Shown: positions 19,101 through 28,020, counted from the first letter of the stretch. The stretch: DNA of 64,000 bases from Flavobacteriia bacterium (GCA_947450325.1 CANFUT010000007.1:62001-126000); one strand, 5' to 3'. The notes: generated from the letters alone by a model not told the origin. Translations and numbers: made by a program.

Positions 19101-20301
19101 TTGCATATTTATTAGCAATTGCTTCGCTTTTGAATGCTTTAAGATCAGTGTCTGCTCTCGTTACAACAAAGCGACGTGCGTAAAATCTTGATTTATCGCC
19201 AAATTTTTCTGCATCATCCATGGCAGAATTCCAATATGGACCGTACAAAATTGGCCAGCTTCCGTATTGCTCACGTTTCAAATAAGCGTGCAATGTTACC
19301 AAGTTTTCAGGGTCATTTTCATCCAAAGGTGTATTTGCACTTGAACGGATAACGATGGTTGCAAATGAACCGTAACCAATCAAAAACACGATAAATCCAA
19401 GCCCAATCGCATTCAAAAGTGGTTTATTGTTTTTTCTACTCCAACGTACCAAGAAAACGCATCCAATTATTAACAGTAAGAAAAAGAACATTCCACCTAA
19501 ATAAAAAGGCATGCCCATGCTGTTAACGAAAGCGATTTCGAATTTCGAAGCCAAGGAAATTGTTCCTGGAATAATTCCTTCTTGGATGAATCCTAAAGCG
19601 AAAATAGAAATGATTCCAGTTAAAAAGAATCCTTTCACATTAACTGTTTTCCACTGATTGAAATAAATTACATAAGCAATTGCGGGCACAGCCAACAATC
19701 CTAATAAATGCACTCCGATTGCCAAACCGAAAAGGAACATAATCAAAATCATCCACCGCATTGGACTGTGAGAACCGTCTAATTCACCGTGTTTGATAGC
19801 TTCCATTTCCTCGTCCCATTTCAGGATTGCCCAGAAAATCATCGCTGTAAACAAAGAAGACATGGCGTAAACCTCGCCCTCAACAGCTGAAAACCAGAAA
19901 GAATCAGTAAATGCGTAGGCCATAGCTCCAATAAATCCACTGCCTAAAACGGCAATCATATCACCTTTTGAGAAAGTTCTAGATTTTTGGTAAACCATTT
20001 TTTTAGCCAACATTGTAATCGACCAAAACATGAACAATATAGTCGCTGAACTCGACAAAGCAGACATTCTATTAATCCAAACAGCAACTCCTTCAGGATC
20101 GGCAAAGAAAGAAAACAATCTTCCCAACAACATGAATAATGGAGCACCTGGAGGGTGACCAACTTCAAGTTTATATGCAGCAGTGATGTACTCACCACAG
20201 TCCCATAAACTCACTGTATCTTCAATGGTGATAAAGTAAACAATGGTGGCAATTAAAAATACCAACCAACCTAAATAGACATTCAGCTTTTTGTAGTTCA
20301 T
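16132..20301 (-). CDS. DUF2723 family large multi-pass membrane protein (glycosyltransferase-like)
   Basis: 1389 residues. The N-terminal ~330 residues hold many membrane spans and the DUF2723 signature: WDCGEYITAAYKLEVGHPPG near residue 34 and NRMSALSSS near 82. This resembles the first loop of GT-C/PMT-type glycosyltransferases, where acidic residues bind the lipid-linked sugar. A second membrane block (around residues 570-750) and a long soluble C-terminal region follow, including GILFTNGDNDTFPLWYLQE, typical of these Bacteroidota proteins. By analogy it probably transfers sugars from a lipid carrier to exported proteins or glycans, but this is an inference; no substrate is known to me. 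It is probably transcribed with the downstream deacetylase, suggesting cell-surface glycan work. Confidence 0.8.
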   Translation of the reverse strand: MNYKKLNVYLGWLVFLIATIVYFITIEDTVSLWDCGEYITAAYKLEVGHPPGAPLFMLLGRLFSFFADPEGVAVWINRMSALSSSATILFMFWSITMLAKKMVYQKSRTFSKGDMIAVLGSGFIGAMAYAFTDSFWFSAVEGEVYAMSSLFTAMIFWAILKWDEEMEAIKHGELDGSHSPMRWMILIMFLFGLAIGVHLLGLLAVPAIAYVIYFNQWKTVNVKGFFLTGIISIFALGFIQEGIIPGTISLASKFEIAFVNSMGMPFYLGGMFFFLLLIIGCVFLVRWSRKNNKPLLNAIGLGFIVFLIGYGSFATIVIRSSANTPLDENDPENLVTLHAYLKREQYGSWPILYGPYWNSAMDDAEKFGDKSRFYARRFVVTRADTDLKAFKSEAIANKYARNLGRNYEVVEKYYVTNEEFRKHQEPVYIQNTFFPRMFWNQESDAAKINGYKDWSGYSANNDVDLATAEIGVDGKRLPTFGENLTYFARYQVNWMYWRYFMWNFAGRQNDIQGHGDQMRGNWLSGISAIDEIRLGSQASDASNYVGDQVGSVPTFTANNEGHNTFFFLPLILGFIGMFFHFYRAPKDAFIVLLTFIFTGMAIVVYLNQKPFEPRERDYAYAASFYAFAMWIGLGVFALYEAFKSFGKKEFVGFGIIAGVGIPVCLIFDVAAGEGYPVVMSWLFMAFIAIIALGIMAALGKKSRNETNGASLAVILTMGIPLLMAFQGWDDHDRSDKTSARDLAYNYLQSCAKNGILFTNGDNDTFPLWYLQEVEGKRTDVRVCNLSLMGTDWYTDQMKMKAYDSDALPIKFTEDQIMMYAGSTDQVYFLSMFEMMRFGVPKTSIENIYNTKIKYNKDQFKQSFETLRKGMLAVANTLKAKDPETEGKLNTIKTNLGLVIENPTAADIEVTINYALDIFASYSGGTIEGEQEPLQQLQTSLVDWEKPWDFMPIKEAMEFTRNDDNMFATRGSKMRIFPSKGFILPINKANALKSGIIEANEVSAVAKEIRFSIDKQYLTREQVMMMDILANNDWKRAIYFSSPYGSSVSIALFQAGFVKQNGIVYELSPVKAKDNNPVNVEKMYKNIMEVYDYGKMNQKGVLTDYYSRRHTSQFRTNFAKLAETYVRDAEFEMARKENYTSQIARFKAAGNNRLADSLKNVIAGADERAAKYNKRAIALIQKSLKVMPVELVIDYGEPNPDGREMKGTDGASYQSFADGSLHDYVSILYRAGDKVGGEKLGTQIAREIETIFNYFENSSAVIVSRNKSDLVAALSNYMTMAMIVSDPELGNPNGALAIRMNKKIRQLYQNVFENKYRDLKDMSVQSGEGSRTGYGSMLTELKGHLDAVGMQFGYIQRPIETAPNPSAGGASGLTPEQIKQLMEAQGQAQE

Positions 20302-20713
20302 TTGATTTTCTTTGGTGGAGATAACAGTTTTTTCAGTAAATTATTGTCTGTTTACACTGTTCAGTCCACAATTTAACGTGCGAATTTAAGAATATATCAA
20401 GACTTTCAATGATTGAAGATTTAAAAATCATAAATTTTCTTCGTAAATTAATGTAATGTAGTTTCTTATGATTTTTTTGTCTTCTAATTATTCATTACCA
20501 GTTGGGATTTAAGATGAGTCTGCACAAGAAAGTATCATTTTGTAAAATGAATTGATTCCACAAATGTTTGCTTATGCTGCTTGGGCAAAAAAAACTTTAT
20601 AAATGCTGATTCCAAACTTGTTTTAAATAATTGAAAATCAATTTTTAATTAGAAATGTCACTTTTCCTTATTGTGAAATTTGAGTACTTTTTTTCATTTT
20701 TTTTGTAAATCAC
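20302..20713. other. Gene-free spacer between the DUF2723 gene and the tRNA promoter
   Basis: About 410 AT-rich bases. It must contain the promoter of the minus-strand DUF2723 gene, for which only a weak box (TAAATTCG on the minus strand near 20385) is visible. Six-frame inspection shows only short interrupted frames. I see no RNA fold, repeat or gene remnant I can defend. Confidence 0.6.
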
Positions 20714-20743
20714 TTGTCAGAATAAAACAATTGTCTAAATTTG
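20714..20743 (+). promoter_or_regulatory. Promoter of tRNA-Gln
   Basis: TTG (20714-20716), a 19-base spacer and TAAATTTG (20736-20743) match the Bacteroidota -33/-7 consensus. The -7 box ends 10 bases before the mature tRNA 5' end. Confidence 0.75.
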
Positions 20744-20753
20744 CACCCGTCAA

Positions 20754-20826
20754 TGGCCCATGGTGTAACTGGCAACACGTCGGTTTTTGGTACCGAAGAG
20801 TCTAGGTTCGAGCCCTAGTGGGCCAA
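20754..20826 (+). tRNA. tRNA-Gln (anticodon TTG)
   Basis: A 73-base cloverleaf. The acceptor stem is TGGCCCA (20754-20760) with TGGGCCA (20819-20825) and discriminator A. The anticodon stem TCGGT/ACCGA encloses the 7-base loop TTTTGGT, which reads TTG and decodes CAA/CAG. The T-arm CTAGG-TTCGAGC-CCTAG is perfect. CCA is not encoded (CAAAG follows). This is a single tRNA gene followed directly by a terminator. Confidence 0.97.
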
Positions 20827-20834
20827 CAAAGTGA

Positions 20835-20867
20835 GAAAAAACCCTCTGATTATTCAGGGGGTTTTTT
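20835..20867 (+). terminator. Intrinsic terminator after tRNA-Gln
   Basis: AAAAAACCCTCTGA pairs with TCAGGGGGTTTTTT around a TTAT loop and runs into seven T. It lies 9 bases after the tRNA. Confidence 0.9.
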
Positions 20868-20900
20868 TGTTGCACACATTCAAATGCTTAATTTTGAGGT

Positions 20901-22187
20901 ATGAAATCTGATAATTTTTCCAAAAACGCATTGTTATTTATCTTGGTGACCATTTGTATAGATTCAATTGGTTTGGGAATAATCATTCCTTCTTTTCCCA
21001 GGTTGATTTCTGAAACGGCGCATGTCAGTTTGAAGCATTCATCCGCTTATTTTGGTTGGGTGATGGGCGCTTATGCGTTTATGCAATTCCTGTTTTCACC
21101 CATGATTGGAAGCTTGAGCGATCGTTTTGGACGAAGACCCATTTTGCTGGTCTCAGTTTTCGGAATGGGAATCGACTATTTATTCATGTTTTTCGCCCCA
21201 GATTTGTTTTGGTTGATTTTAGGTCGATCGGTAGCAGGGATTTTTGGTGCGAGTTATACATCTGCTGCTGCGTATATCGCTGATATTTCAACACCTGAAA
21301 ACAGAGCCAAGAATTTTGGAATGATTGGAGCTGCATTCGGAATTGGATTTGTGTTAGGACCAGGAATTGGTGGATTATTAGCGGACTTTGGAACTCGTGC
21401 ACCATTCATGGTTGCTGCGATTTTTTCTTTATTGAATTTTTGTTTCGGATTTTTCGTCCTAAAAGAATCATTGCCTGTTTCTGATCGCAGGGCATTTGAT
21501 TGGAAACGTTCAAATCCGCTTGGTGCTTTCAAACAATTGCAAAGATTTAAAAAGACAAAGTATTTATTTGTTGTGGTGTTTTTAGTTTTGATGGCAAACA
21601 TGGCAGTGCATACAGTTTGGAATTATTACACTATGGAAAAATTCGGCTGGACAGAAAAATATGTTGGTATTTCTTTGGCCGTTGTCGGCGTTTGTTTTGG
21701 TGTTGTGCAAGGTGGATTGTCCGGTTGGATTGTAGCCAAATTAGGAGAAAAAGGAACAGCAACTTTGGGATTAGTTACCTTAGTTTTAGTCACTGCTGGA
21801 ATCGGATTGATACCTTATGGATGGATGATGTATGTAATGATTTTGCCTTATGCACTTTCTGGAATTGTAGATCCTGCGATTCGCTCAATTGTGTCTGGTC
21901 AAACCGAAAACAATGAACAAGGCGAGCTACAAGGTGTTTTTACGAGCTTGATGAGTTTGGCAGAAATCATCGGACCACCGTTAATGATGTACATTTATTC
22001 AACTTCAAAAGTTGTATGGGAAAAATCTCCCTTCGCTTATGGATCACCGTTTTTTGCTGGTGCTTTTTTCGCGTTTATTGCTTTTTTTGTTTTACGTTGG
22101 GCGTTGAAAAGGAAATCAGAACCTACAATTCCAAACTCATTTGACCAACATCTTTCACAGCAAATGTCAATCGATGAAATGGAGTAA
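20901..22187 (+). CDS. MFS transporter of the TCR/Tet efflux type
   Basis: 428 residues with 12 predicted membrane spans. The MFS motif [14 protein letters not shown] lies in the first cytoplasmic loop (residues ~74-86). A motif-C-like glycine-rich span ([16 protein letters not shown]) in helix 5 is typical of drug:proton antiporters such as TetA. The early [15 protein letters not shown] is also characteristic of the TetA-like group. The likely role is proton-driven export of a small molecule, but overall similarity to resistance determinants does not by itself mean tetracycline resistance. The last 65 bases overlap, tail to tail, the end of rnhB on the other strand. Confidence 0.83.
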   Translation: MKSDNFSKNALLFILVTICIDSIGLGIIIPSFPRLISETAHVSLKHSSAYFGWVMGAYAFMQFLFSPMIGSLSDRFGRRPILLVSVFGMGIDYLFMFFAPDLFWLILGRSVAGIFGASYTSAAAYIADISTPENRAKNFGMIGAAFGIGFVLGPGIGGLLADFGTRAPFMVAAIFSLLNFCFGFFVLKESLPVSDRRAFDWKRSNPLGAFKQLQRFKKTKYLFVVVFLVLMANMAVHTVWNYYTMEKFGWTEKYVGISLAVVGVCFGVVQGGLSGWIVAKLGEKGTATLGLVTLVLVTAGIGLIPYGWMMYVMILPYALSGIVDPAIRSIVSGQTENNEQGELQGVFTSLMSLAEIIGPPLMMYIYSTSKVVWEKSPFAYGSPFFAGAFFAFIAFFVLRWALKRKSEPTIPNSFDQHLSQQMSIDEME

Positions 22188-22737
22188 AACCGTGAATTTT
22201 AATCGCATTTCTATGGTCTTCTGTAGGATATCCTTTGTTTTTTGACCAACGATATTGTGGATAGTCTTTGTCTAAAAGTTCCATGAACTCATCGCGATGC
22301 GTTTTTGCTAAAATGGAAGCTGCAGCAATGGATTTAAATCTTCCATCGCCTTTGATGAAACACTGATGCGGGATCGCGTGGTTTTTAAATCGATTTCCGT
22401 CGATTAGTAAAAAATCTGGTTTCACTTTAAGTTGGTCAACAGCTTCATGCATCGCCAAAATACTGGCGTTTAAAATATTTATTTGATCTATTTTTTCATG
22501 GTCAATGTACGAAACCGCCCACGCAATCGCTTCTTGCTCAATGATTGGCCTGAGAATTTGGCGTTTTTTTTCTGTCAATTGTTTTGAATCATTTAGCCAA
22601 GGATGTCTAAAATCTGGTGGTAAAATCACCGCAGAAGCAACAACTGGACCTGCCAAACAACCTCTTCCAGCTTCATCACAGCCAGCTTCTAACTGATTTA
22701 ATTGATAAAATCCTGCTAATTCAAACTCAGTTTTCAT
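22123..22737 (-). CDS. rnhB: Ribonuclease HII
   Basis: 204-residue endonuclease that cuts the RNA strand of RNA/DNA hybrids and removes misincorporated ribonucleotides. The signature [13 protein letters not shown] is at residues 19-31, with catalytic D21 and E22. The further acidic residue in LLIDGNRF and the [12 protein letters not shown] motif complete the type 2 RNase H active site. Length is normal. Its C-terminal codons overlap the convergent MFS gene by 65 bases, so both termini are encoded by the same DNA. No terminator is visible for either gene. Confidence 0.96.
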   Translation of the reverse strand: MKTEFELAGFYQLNQLEAGCDEAGRGCLAGPVVASAVILPPDFRHPWLNDSKQLTEKKRQILRPIIEQEAIAWAVSYIDHEKIDQINILNASILAMHEAVDQLKVKPDFLLIDGNRFKNHAIPHQCFIKGDGRFKSIAAASILAKTHRDEFMELLDKDYPQYRWSKNKGYPTEDHRNAIKIHGFTPFHRLTFAVKDVGQMSLEL

Positions 22738-22836
22738 ATCTTTGGCAAAATAATTGTAAATTTCGAAAAAATTAGGACTGATACAACTTTTTGGTCTAAT
22801 TACTCGTCAAAGAAACAACCATATTAAATTTGAAAG

Positions 22837-23208
22837 ATGAAAAAAATCTTAACATTAGTAATTATAGCATTTATAGGTGGAACAGTTGTAGCGCAAGATG
22901 CTCCTTCTAAAGCTAAAATTGAAAATGCTGAAAAATTCACAGCATCTAAAGAAAAAGGTATTTATGTTTTTCAAATGCCTAGTTCAGTAACGGCTGAGCA
23001 AATTAAAAAAGCATCAAGCTATTATACACAATACTTTACAGTTAATTTTGATGCAAAATCTCATGATGCCAAAATTACAATGTTGAAAAATGATGATGTT
23101 TCTAAACACGTTATTGTTAGATTTTTGGTAACAAATGGCGTGAAAGACATCACAATGGGTGGTGAAGATTTTGACGTTGAAACATTTTTCCAAAAATATA
23201 TTATATAA
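22837..23208 (+). CDS. Small exported protein of unknown function
   Basis: 123 residues with a signal peptide (MKKILTLVIIAFIGGTVVAQ) and a mature part of ~100 residues. The predicted alternation of helix and strand (EQIKKASSYYTQYFTVNF ... AKITMLK ... KHVIVRFLVT ... DVETFFQKYII) could be a small alpha-beta fold like those of heavy-metal-associated domains. There is no CxxC metal site and no cysteine at all. It probably works in the periplasm. It is monocistronic and followed by a strong terminator. I do not recognise the family and assign no function. Confidence 0.75.
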   Translation: MKKILTLVIIAFIGGTVVAQDAPSKAKIENAEKFTASKEKGIYVFQMPSSVTAEQIKKASSYYTQYFTVNFDAKSHDAKITMLKNDDVSKHVIVRFLVTNGVKDITMGGEDFDVETFFQKYII

Positions 23209-23230
23209 GGAATTACATTTAAAATACTTT

Positions 23231-23262
23231 GAAAGTTGATCATTTTGGTCAACTTTTTTTTT
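23231..23262 (+). terminator. Intrinsic terminator after the small exported protein gene
   Basis: GAAAGTTGA (23231-23239) pairs with TCAACTTT (23249-23256), followed by a long T-run. It is 23 bases past the stop. Confidence 0.85.
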
Positions 23263-23306
23263 GCGATTTCTTTTTTTCTTTTTAGATTAAAAATTATTAA
23301 AAAACA

Positions 23307-23339
23307 TTTGTTTATTCAAATACTATTGTATTACATTTG
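23307..23339 (+). promoter_or_regulatory. Promoter of the KUP potassium transporter transcript
   Basis: TTTG (23307-23310), a 21-base spacer and TACATTTG (23332-23339) match the Bacteroidota -33/-7 pattern. The predicted start near 23344 places the hairpin leader at the 5' end of the mRNA. Confidence 0.65.
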
Positions 23340-23350
23340 CTACGAAAATT

Positions 23351-23397
23351 AAGCAGCGCCGTTTAAGAGGAAAAACTTAAAATGGTCTGCTTTTTTT
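23351..23397 (+). promoter_or_regulatory. Terminator-like hairpin leader (possible attenuator) upstream of the KUP gene
   Basis: The outer stem AAGCAG (23351-23356) pairs with CTGCTT (23387-23392). The inner stem GCCGTTTAAG (23358-23367) pairs with CTTAAAATGGT (23376-23386), with one mismatch or bulge. The loop is AGGAAAAA and seven T follow. It has the form of an intrinsic terminator, yet it lies between the promoter and the ATG 21 bases further on. That layout suggests premature termination control or a short leader RNA. I do not recognise a known riboswitch class. Confidence 0.6.
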
Positions 23398-23420
23398 GTT
23401 TTTTATAAAATAATTTTTTG

Positions 23421-25403
23421 ATGAAATCATCGAACAAATCTTTACATCAAACACCTTTGAGTTTTGCAGGTGTTATTATAACAATCGGAATCGTTTTTGG
23501 AGACATTGGTACTTCTCCATTATATGTTTTTCAAGCAATTACAGATGGTGGTAAGAATATCAATCCAGATATTATTTTGGGTGGATTGTCTTCTGTGATT
23601 TGGACATTGATTCTATTGGCAACAGTAAAGTACATTTATTTTGCACTTAATGCGGACAATAAAGGCGAAGGTGGAATTTTTGCATTGTACGCATTGTTGA
23701 AACAAAAACGAGCCAAATGGATTATTATCCCAGCGCTGATTGGTTGTGCTACGCTAATGGCTGATGGATTTATCACTCCAGCAATCTCTATATCTTCTGC
23801 TGTAGAAGGGCTTAATACACTTTATCCAGATATTCCAACGATTCCAATCGTAGTCGGAATTATTTTTGGACTTTTTGCCATTCAACAATTTGGTACTGTT
23901 TTAATTGGAAAAGCGTTTGGTCCAATTATGATGATTTGGTTCATGTTGCTTTTATATCTTGGTTTGTCCCAAATTGGTCACAATCCTTTTGTTTTGAAAG
24001 CGATAAATCCATATTACGCTTACAATATGGTGGTTAATACACCAGGTGGATTTTGGGTTTTAGGTGCGGTTTTTCTATGTACAACTGGAGCAGAAGCTTT
24101 GTATTCCGATTTAGGTCACTGTGGAAAATCAAATATCAGAATGAGCTGGGGTTTCATCAGTATAATTTTAGTTATCCATTATTTTGGTCAAGCTGCGATG
24201 ACACTTACACCAGGATTTGCATTAGAGCCAAAACAAACTATTTTTTATGCAATGGTTCCACATGAGATTCTTCCTTATGTCATTGCGCTTGCGACAGCTG
24301 CCACAATTATTGCATCTCAAGCATTGATAACAGGCGTTTTTACTTTGATGAATGAAGCAGTTAAATTGAAAATTTGGACGAATTTGAAGGTAAAATATCC
24401 TACAGATCATCACGGTCAAATTTACATTCCTTCCATTAATTGGTTTTTAATGGTCGGTTGTTTGCTGGTAATTGCAGTATTCAGAAAAGCTGAAAACATG
24501 GAAGCTGCTTATGGAATGGCAATTACAATAAACATGGTGATGTCGTCCTATTTATTGTGTTATTGGTTGTTCCTGAAATATCCAAAAGCCAAAGCGTTTT
24601 ACTTCACAATTTTCTTGATTTTAGTTTCAATCGAATCTTTATTCTTATTCTCGAACTTAGGGAAAATCGTTCACGGCGGATGGTTTACTTTGATGCTTTC
24701 AATCATTTTCTTCATCTTCCTTTACTTGTTCTACATGGCTAGAAAACTGAGAAGTAGGATTACAGAATATGTTCACATGAGCAAAGTAATTCCACTTTTG
24801 AATGCCGTTAGAAATGACAAAAATGTCGCTTATGAAGCTACTAATTTGGTATATCCAACAAGAAGTGACAAAGCGACAAAATTAGACGCAACTGTTTTCT
24901 ATTCACTTTTTAGAAAAAAACCGAGAAAGGCAAATATTATATGGTTTTTGCATTTGGACATTAAAACTGAGCCATGGGGAATCAATTATTCGGTGAATGA
25001 AGTGATTGATAAACATTGCTATTACGTTTCACTTCAATTAGGATTCAAAGAAGAACACAGAATCGAATTTATGCTCAGAAAAATTCACCAAAATATGATT
25101 GAAAAAGGTGAATTAACTGGAGAAAGTGTTTTTGAAAGTGTGAGAGGGAAATTTGAAGAATCGGATTTTAAATTCATCATTCTGAACTCTCGTGTGGCTA
25201 CCGATAATAAACTGACTGCTTTCCAAATCATCACAGTGAAAGTCTATAGATTTATTAAGAAATTGGGCTTGAAGTCTTCTGAAGATTTTGGATTGGACGA
25301 AACAAATGTAATCGAAGAATTTATTCCAATCAGTGTCACTCAACAGTTCGACCAAGAAATGTGCGAAGACTTTGAAAACTACTCAAGTAAAAGAAGAAGT
25401 TAA
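23421..25403 (+). CDS. kup: KUP/HAK-family potassium uptake transporter
   Basis: 660-residue inner-membrane K+:H+ symporter. The start is ATG 23421, preceded by an in-frame TTG that is less likely. The family signature GDIGTSPLY is at residues 27-35, followed by further KUP motifs (NKGEGGIFALYAL, TTGAEALYSDLGHCG). About 12 membrane spans occupy the first ~450 residues. The soluble C-terminal domain of ~200 residues is characteristic of the family. The hairpin leader upstream suggests that expression is controlled after initiation. The last 4 bases overlap the end of the convergent DAACS symporter gene. Confidence 0.95.
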   Translation: MKSSNKSLHQTPLSFAGVIITIGIVFGDIGTSPLYVFQAITDGGKNINPDIILGGLSSVIWTLILLATVKYIYFALNADNKGEGGIFALYALLKQKRAKWIIIPALIGCATLMADGFITPAISISSAVEGLNTLYPDIPTIPIVVGIIFGLFAIQQFGTVLIGKAFGPIMMIWFMLLLYLGLSQIGHNPFVLKAINPYYAYNMVVNTPGGFWVLGAVFLCTTGAEALYSDLGHCGKSNIRMSWGFISIILVIHYFGQAAMTLTPGFALEPKQTIFYAMVPHEILPYVIALATAATIIASQALITGVFTLMNEAVKLKIWTNLKVKYPTDHHGQIYIPSINWFLMVGCLLVIAVFRKAENMEAAYGMAITINMVMSSYLLCYWLFLKYPKAKAFYFTIFLILVSIESLFLFSNLGKIVHGGWFTLMLSIIFFIFLYLFYMARKLRSRITEYVHMSKVIPLLNAVRNDKNVAYEATNLVYPTRSDKATKLDATVFYSLFRKKPRKANIIWFLHLDIKTEPWGINYSVNEVIDKHCYYVSLQLGFKEEHRIEFMLRKIHQNMIEKGELTGESVFESVRGKFEESDFKFIILNSRVATDNKLTAFQIITVKVYRFIKKLGLKSSEDFGLDETNVIEEFIPISVTQQFDQEMCEDFENYSSKRRS

Positions 25404-26611
25404 TTGATTTCCTTGCGGTAAGTTTCTTCGTTAAATTCATTCTCACTTTTGGCAATCACAATGGTTGCAACGCCATTTCCAATGATGTTCGTAATTGCAC
25501 GTGCTTCGCTCATAAATTTGTCAACTCCCCACAAAAATCCCAATCCTTCCAATGGAATGGTGTGCATGGATGACAATGTAGAAGCAAGCACGACAAATCC
25601 GCTTCCTGCAACGCCCGCGGCTCCTTTCGAAGTAAGCATCAAAATGCCAATCAGAATCATGATTTCAGTGAAACTCAGCGGAACATTGTACAATTGCGCC
25701 AAGAAAATCGCCGCCATAGAAAGATAAATGGAAGTTCCATCCAAATTGAAGGAATAACCAGTTGGAACAACCAATCCAACAACTGATTTGCTACAACCTG
25801 CCGTTTCAAGTTTATTCATCAAAGTTGGCAAGGCAGATTCTGAAGATGATGTTCCCAAAACAATCAATAATTCTTCTTTGATATATCTCAAAAATTTGAA
25901 AATATTTAAACCATAAAATTTCATAATTCCGCCCAAAATCAGGAAAATGAAAAGCGCCATGGTGATGTAAACGCACAACATCAATTTCCCTAGTGGAACA
26001 AGCGTATGCAAGCCAAATTTTCCAACTGTAAAAGCCATTGCTCCAAAAGCGGCAACTGGCGCCAAATACATGACATATTTCAACGCTTTGAAAACATAAT
26101 GTGAAGCTTTTTCGAGAACCGTAATTACTTTTTCTTTCTTGGAATAGTAATTCAACAAAATGCCAAGCACAATCGCAATAATGAGAACTTGAATCGTAAA
26201 ATTGGATTCAATAAAATGCAACCAACTGAAAGGTTCATCGGCTTTACTTGTGTATTTACTGACATCGCCAATGGTTAATTTTGATCGATCGATATTTCCT
26301 GGTTTTACTAATAGAGCAACGCTCACGCCAATTGCCAAAGATACCGTAGTCACAATTTCAAAATAAAGCAATGATTTGAATCCAATGCGACCCACTTTTT
26401 TCATGTTTCCCATCGAACTGATTCCCAAAATGATTGTCAAGAAAATAATGGGTCCAATGAAAACTTTGATGATATTAATAAAGTAAGTTCCAATTTTCTC
26501 CATTTTCAATCCTTGCTCTGGAAAGAAATGTCCCAATAAAATTCCGGCAACGATGGCAACTAAAACGTAGAAGGTTAAATGTTTGAATATTTTTTTGATT
26601 GAAAATGCCAT
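25400..26611 (-). CDS. Dicarboxylate/amino acid:cation symporter (DAACS/GltP type)
   Basis: 403 residues with eight membrane spans and two re-entrant loops, the glutamate-transporter fold. The serine-rich re-entrant loop GTSSSESALPT and the substrate-binding stretch GYSFNLDGTSIYL are both present, as is the second hairpin region LTSKGAAGVAGSGF. These proteins import glutamate, aspartate or C4-dicarboxylates with Na+ or H+. Substrate cannot be fixed from sequence alone. It converges with kup with a 4-base overlap. The class V aminotransferase gene lies upstream on the same strand after a 64-base gap with no clear promoter, so partial co-transcription is possible. Confidence 0.92.
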   Translation of the reverse strand: MAFSIKKIFKHLTFYVLVAIVAGILLGHFFPEQGLKMEKIGTYFINIIKVFIGPIIFLTIILGISSMGNMKKVGRIGFKSLLYFEIVTTVSLAIGVSVALLVKPGNIDRSKLTIGDVSKYTSKADEPFSWLHFIESNFTIQVLIIAIVLGILLNYYSKKEKVITVLEKASHYVFKALKYVMYLAPVAAFGAMAFTVGKFGLHTLVPLGKLMLCVYITMALFIFLILGGIMKFYGLNIFKFLRYIKEELLIVLGTSSSESALPTLMNKLETAGCSKSVVGLVVPTGYSFNLDGTSIYLSMAAIFLAQLYNVPLSFTEIMILIGILMLTSKGAAGVAGSGFVVLASTLSSMHTIPLEGLGFLWGVDKFMSEARAITNIIGNGVATIVIAKSENEFNEETYRKEIN

Positions 26612-26675
26612 ACTGCAGAAATTGGAATGAATGTAAATATATTAAAATAGAACAAAAAAGAAGAAATCTCTTTAG

Positions 26676-27848
26676 CTAAGCGATTAAATCAGTTTCATTT
26701 TTTATCTCCGATAAAGCTTCGAAAAGTATGTCTAAATCAGCTTGCGAATTGAATACTTGAATGGAATATCTGAGGTAAACTGACTCATCTTGTCGCATTA
26801 CAGGGATTTCTATTTTGTATTTATTGAAAAGCAATTTTTGTAATTTTTCAGGTTCTTTGGTCTGAATTGGGATACTAAATAGTTGACCGTAAAATTCATT
26901 TGTTAACGGAGCCAAGGGATTTGAATTGAATAACTCACAAAAGCGTTTCACATTTATTAATCCCAATTCGTGGCAAGCTTTTCGGACTGGTTTCCAATCG
27001 TTTTTTTCTAAAAATTCAATGGCTTTTGGAACGGTTAAAAAAGCAGAAAAATCTCGCGTTCCAGTCATTTGATGATGGTCTAAAAAAGTGGATTCACTTG
27101 GAAAAATACTTTTGTAACCCCAACTCACAACCAAGGGTTTTAATAGTTTTTGTGCTTCTTTGGTCGCGTATAAAAACGAACAGCCTTTCGGTGTCATCAT
27201 CCATTTATGGCAAGCGCCGATGTAAAAATCAGCTTTCAATTCGGATAAATTCAAATCAATTTGAGCGGGAACATGCGCGCCATCGACGAACGTTAACAAT
27301 CCTTTAGCTTTAGCTATTTCGCAAATTTCTTTTACGGGCAAAATCAAACCTGTTGAACTGGTAATTTGACTGATAAAAACGATTTTTGTTTTGGAAGTCA
27401 GACCTGCGAAAAAATCTTCGATGAACTGAGATTTGGATACCAAAGGCAATTGAATTTTTTGTCGAACGTATTTTGCGCCCGTTTCTTCACAAATAAAATC
27501 CCATGTTTTATCACAAGCGCCGTATTCAATATCTGTAGCTAAGATTTCATCTCCAGCTTGAAGGTTTAGACTTTTGGCAACGGTGTTCATCGCATAGGAT
27601 GGATTGACAGTGAAAACCAAATCATCTGCTTCGCAAGTTAAAAATTTGCTTAATGCTTCAAGGGATTTTTTGAGGTATTCTAGACCAGTAACAGTAATAA
27701 ATTGAACTGGTTCTTGCTCCAATTCCATTTGCCAGCGCTGATAATCTTCGAAAATCGGTTTTGGACAAGCGCCGAATGAACCAAAATTCAAGAAAGTCAA
27801 ATCTTTGCGAATGTAGAATTGATCTATTAGGTGTTCAAAATTTTCCAT
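26676..27848 (-). CDS. PLP-dependent class V aminotransferase-fold enzyme (isopenicillin N epimerase-like)
   Basis: 390 residues. The start is set at ATG 27848 because a full promoter lies just upstream; an in-frame extension to 27932 would include the promoter. The fold-type I PLP lysine is K215 in GACHKWMMTPKG. The aspartate-histidine cofactor motif DGAHVP and the early TNxxYAMN-like helix (NPSYAMNTVAKSL) agree with the CefD/selenocysteine lyase-like branch of class V. The reaction is not predictable: epimerase, cysteine lyase and aminotransferase members all look like this. No Fe-S or sulfur genes are nearby. Confidence 0.85.
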   Translation of the reverse strand: MENFEHLIDQFYIRKDLTFLNFGSFGACPKPIFEDYQRWQMELEQEPVQFITVTGLEYLKKSLEALSKFLTCEADDLVFTVNPSYAMNTVAKSLNLQAGDEILATDIEYGACDKTWDFICEETGAKYVRQKIQLPLVSKSQFIEDFFAGLTSKTKIVFISQITSSTGLILPVKEICEIAKAKGLLTFVDGAHVPAQIDLNLSELKADFYIGACHKWMMTPKGCSFLYATKEAQKLLKPLVVSWGYKSIFPSESTFLDHHQMTGTRDFSAFLTVPKAIEFLEKNDWKPVRKACHELGLINVKRFCELFNSNPLAPLTNEFYGQLFSIPIQTKEPEKLQKLLFNKYKIEIPVMRQDESVYLRYSIQVFNSQADLDILFEALSEIKNETDLIA

Positions 27849-27863
27849 GTGAAATGATTTGTC

Positions 27864-27894
27864 CAAAAGTAAACATTGAGTGGAGATTTTCAAA
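27864..27894 (-). promoter_or_regulatory. Promoter of the class V aminotransferase-fold gene
   Basis: On the minus strand TTTG (27891-27894), exactly 19 bases, then TACTTTTG (27864-27871). The box ends 15 bases before ATG 27848 and decides the start. Confidence 0.75.
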
Positions 27895-28020
27895 TTTGAT
27901 TTTCGCTTAGGTTCTAATAAAAAACTGTACATTTAGAATATATTTCAAAATCTGTATGGAATTTTGAACGTTTTGGCATCTTAGTTTTAAGGTACTATTG
28001 ATTTAAATATTTAAATATTC

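Noticed and set aside
20302-20713. Remnant of a transposase or small RNA in the long spacer
   Set aside because: Only short interrupted frames and no convincing stem or known motif could be found.
20901-22187. Calling the MFS gene a tetracycline resistance gene
   Set aside because: The motifs fit the TCR/Tet efflux group in general, but substrate cannot be inferred and the setting is chromosomal core without mobile elements.
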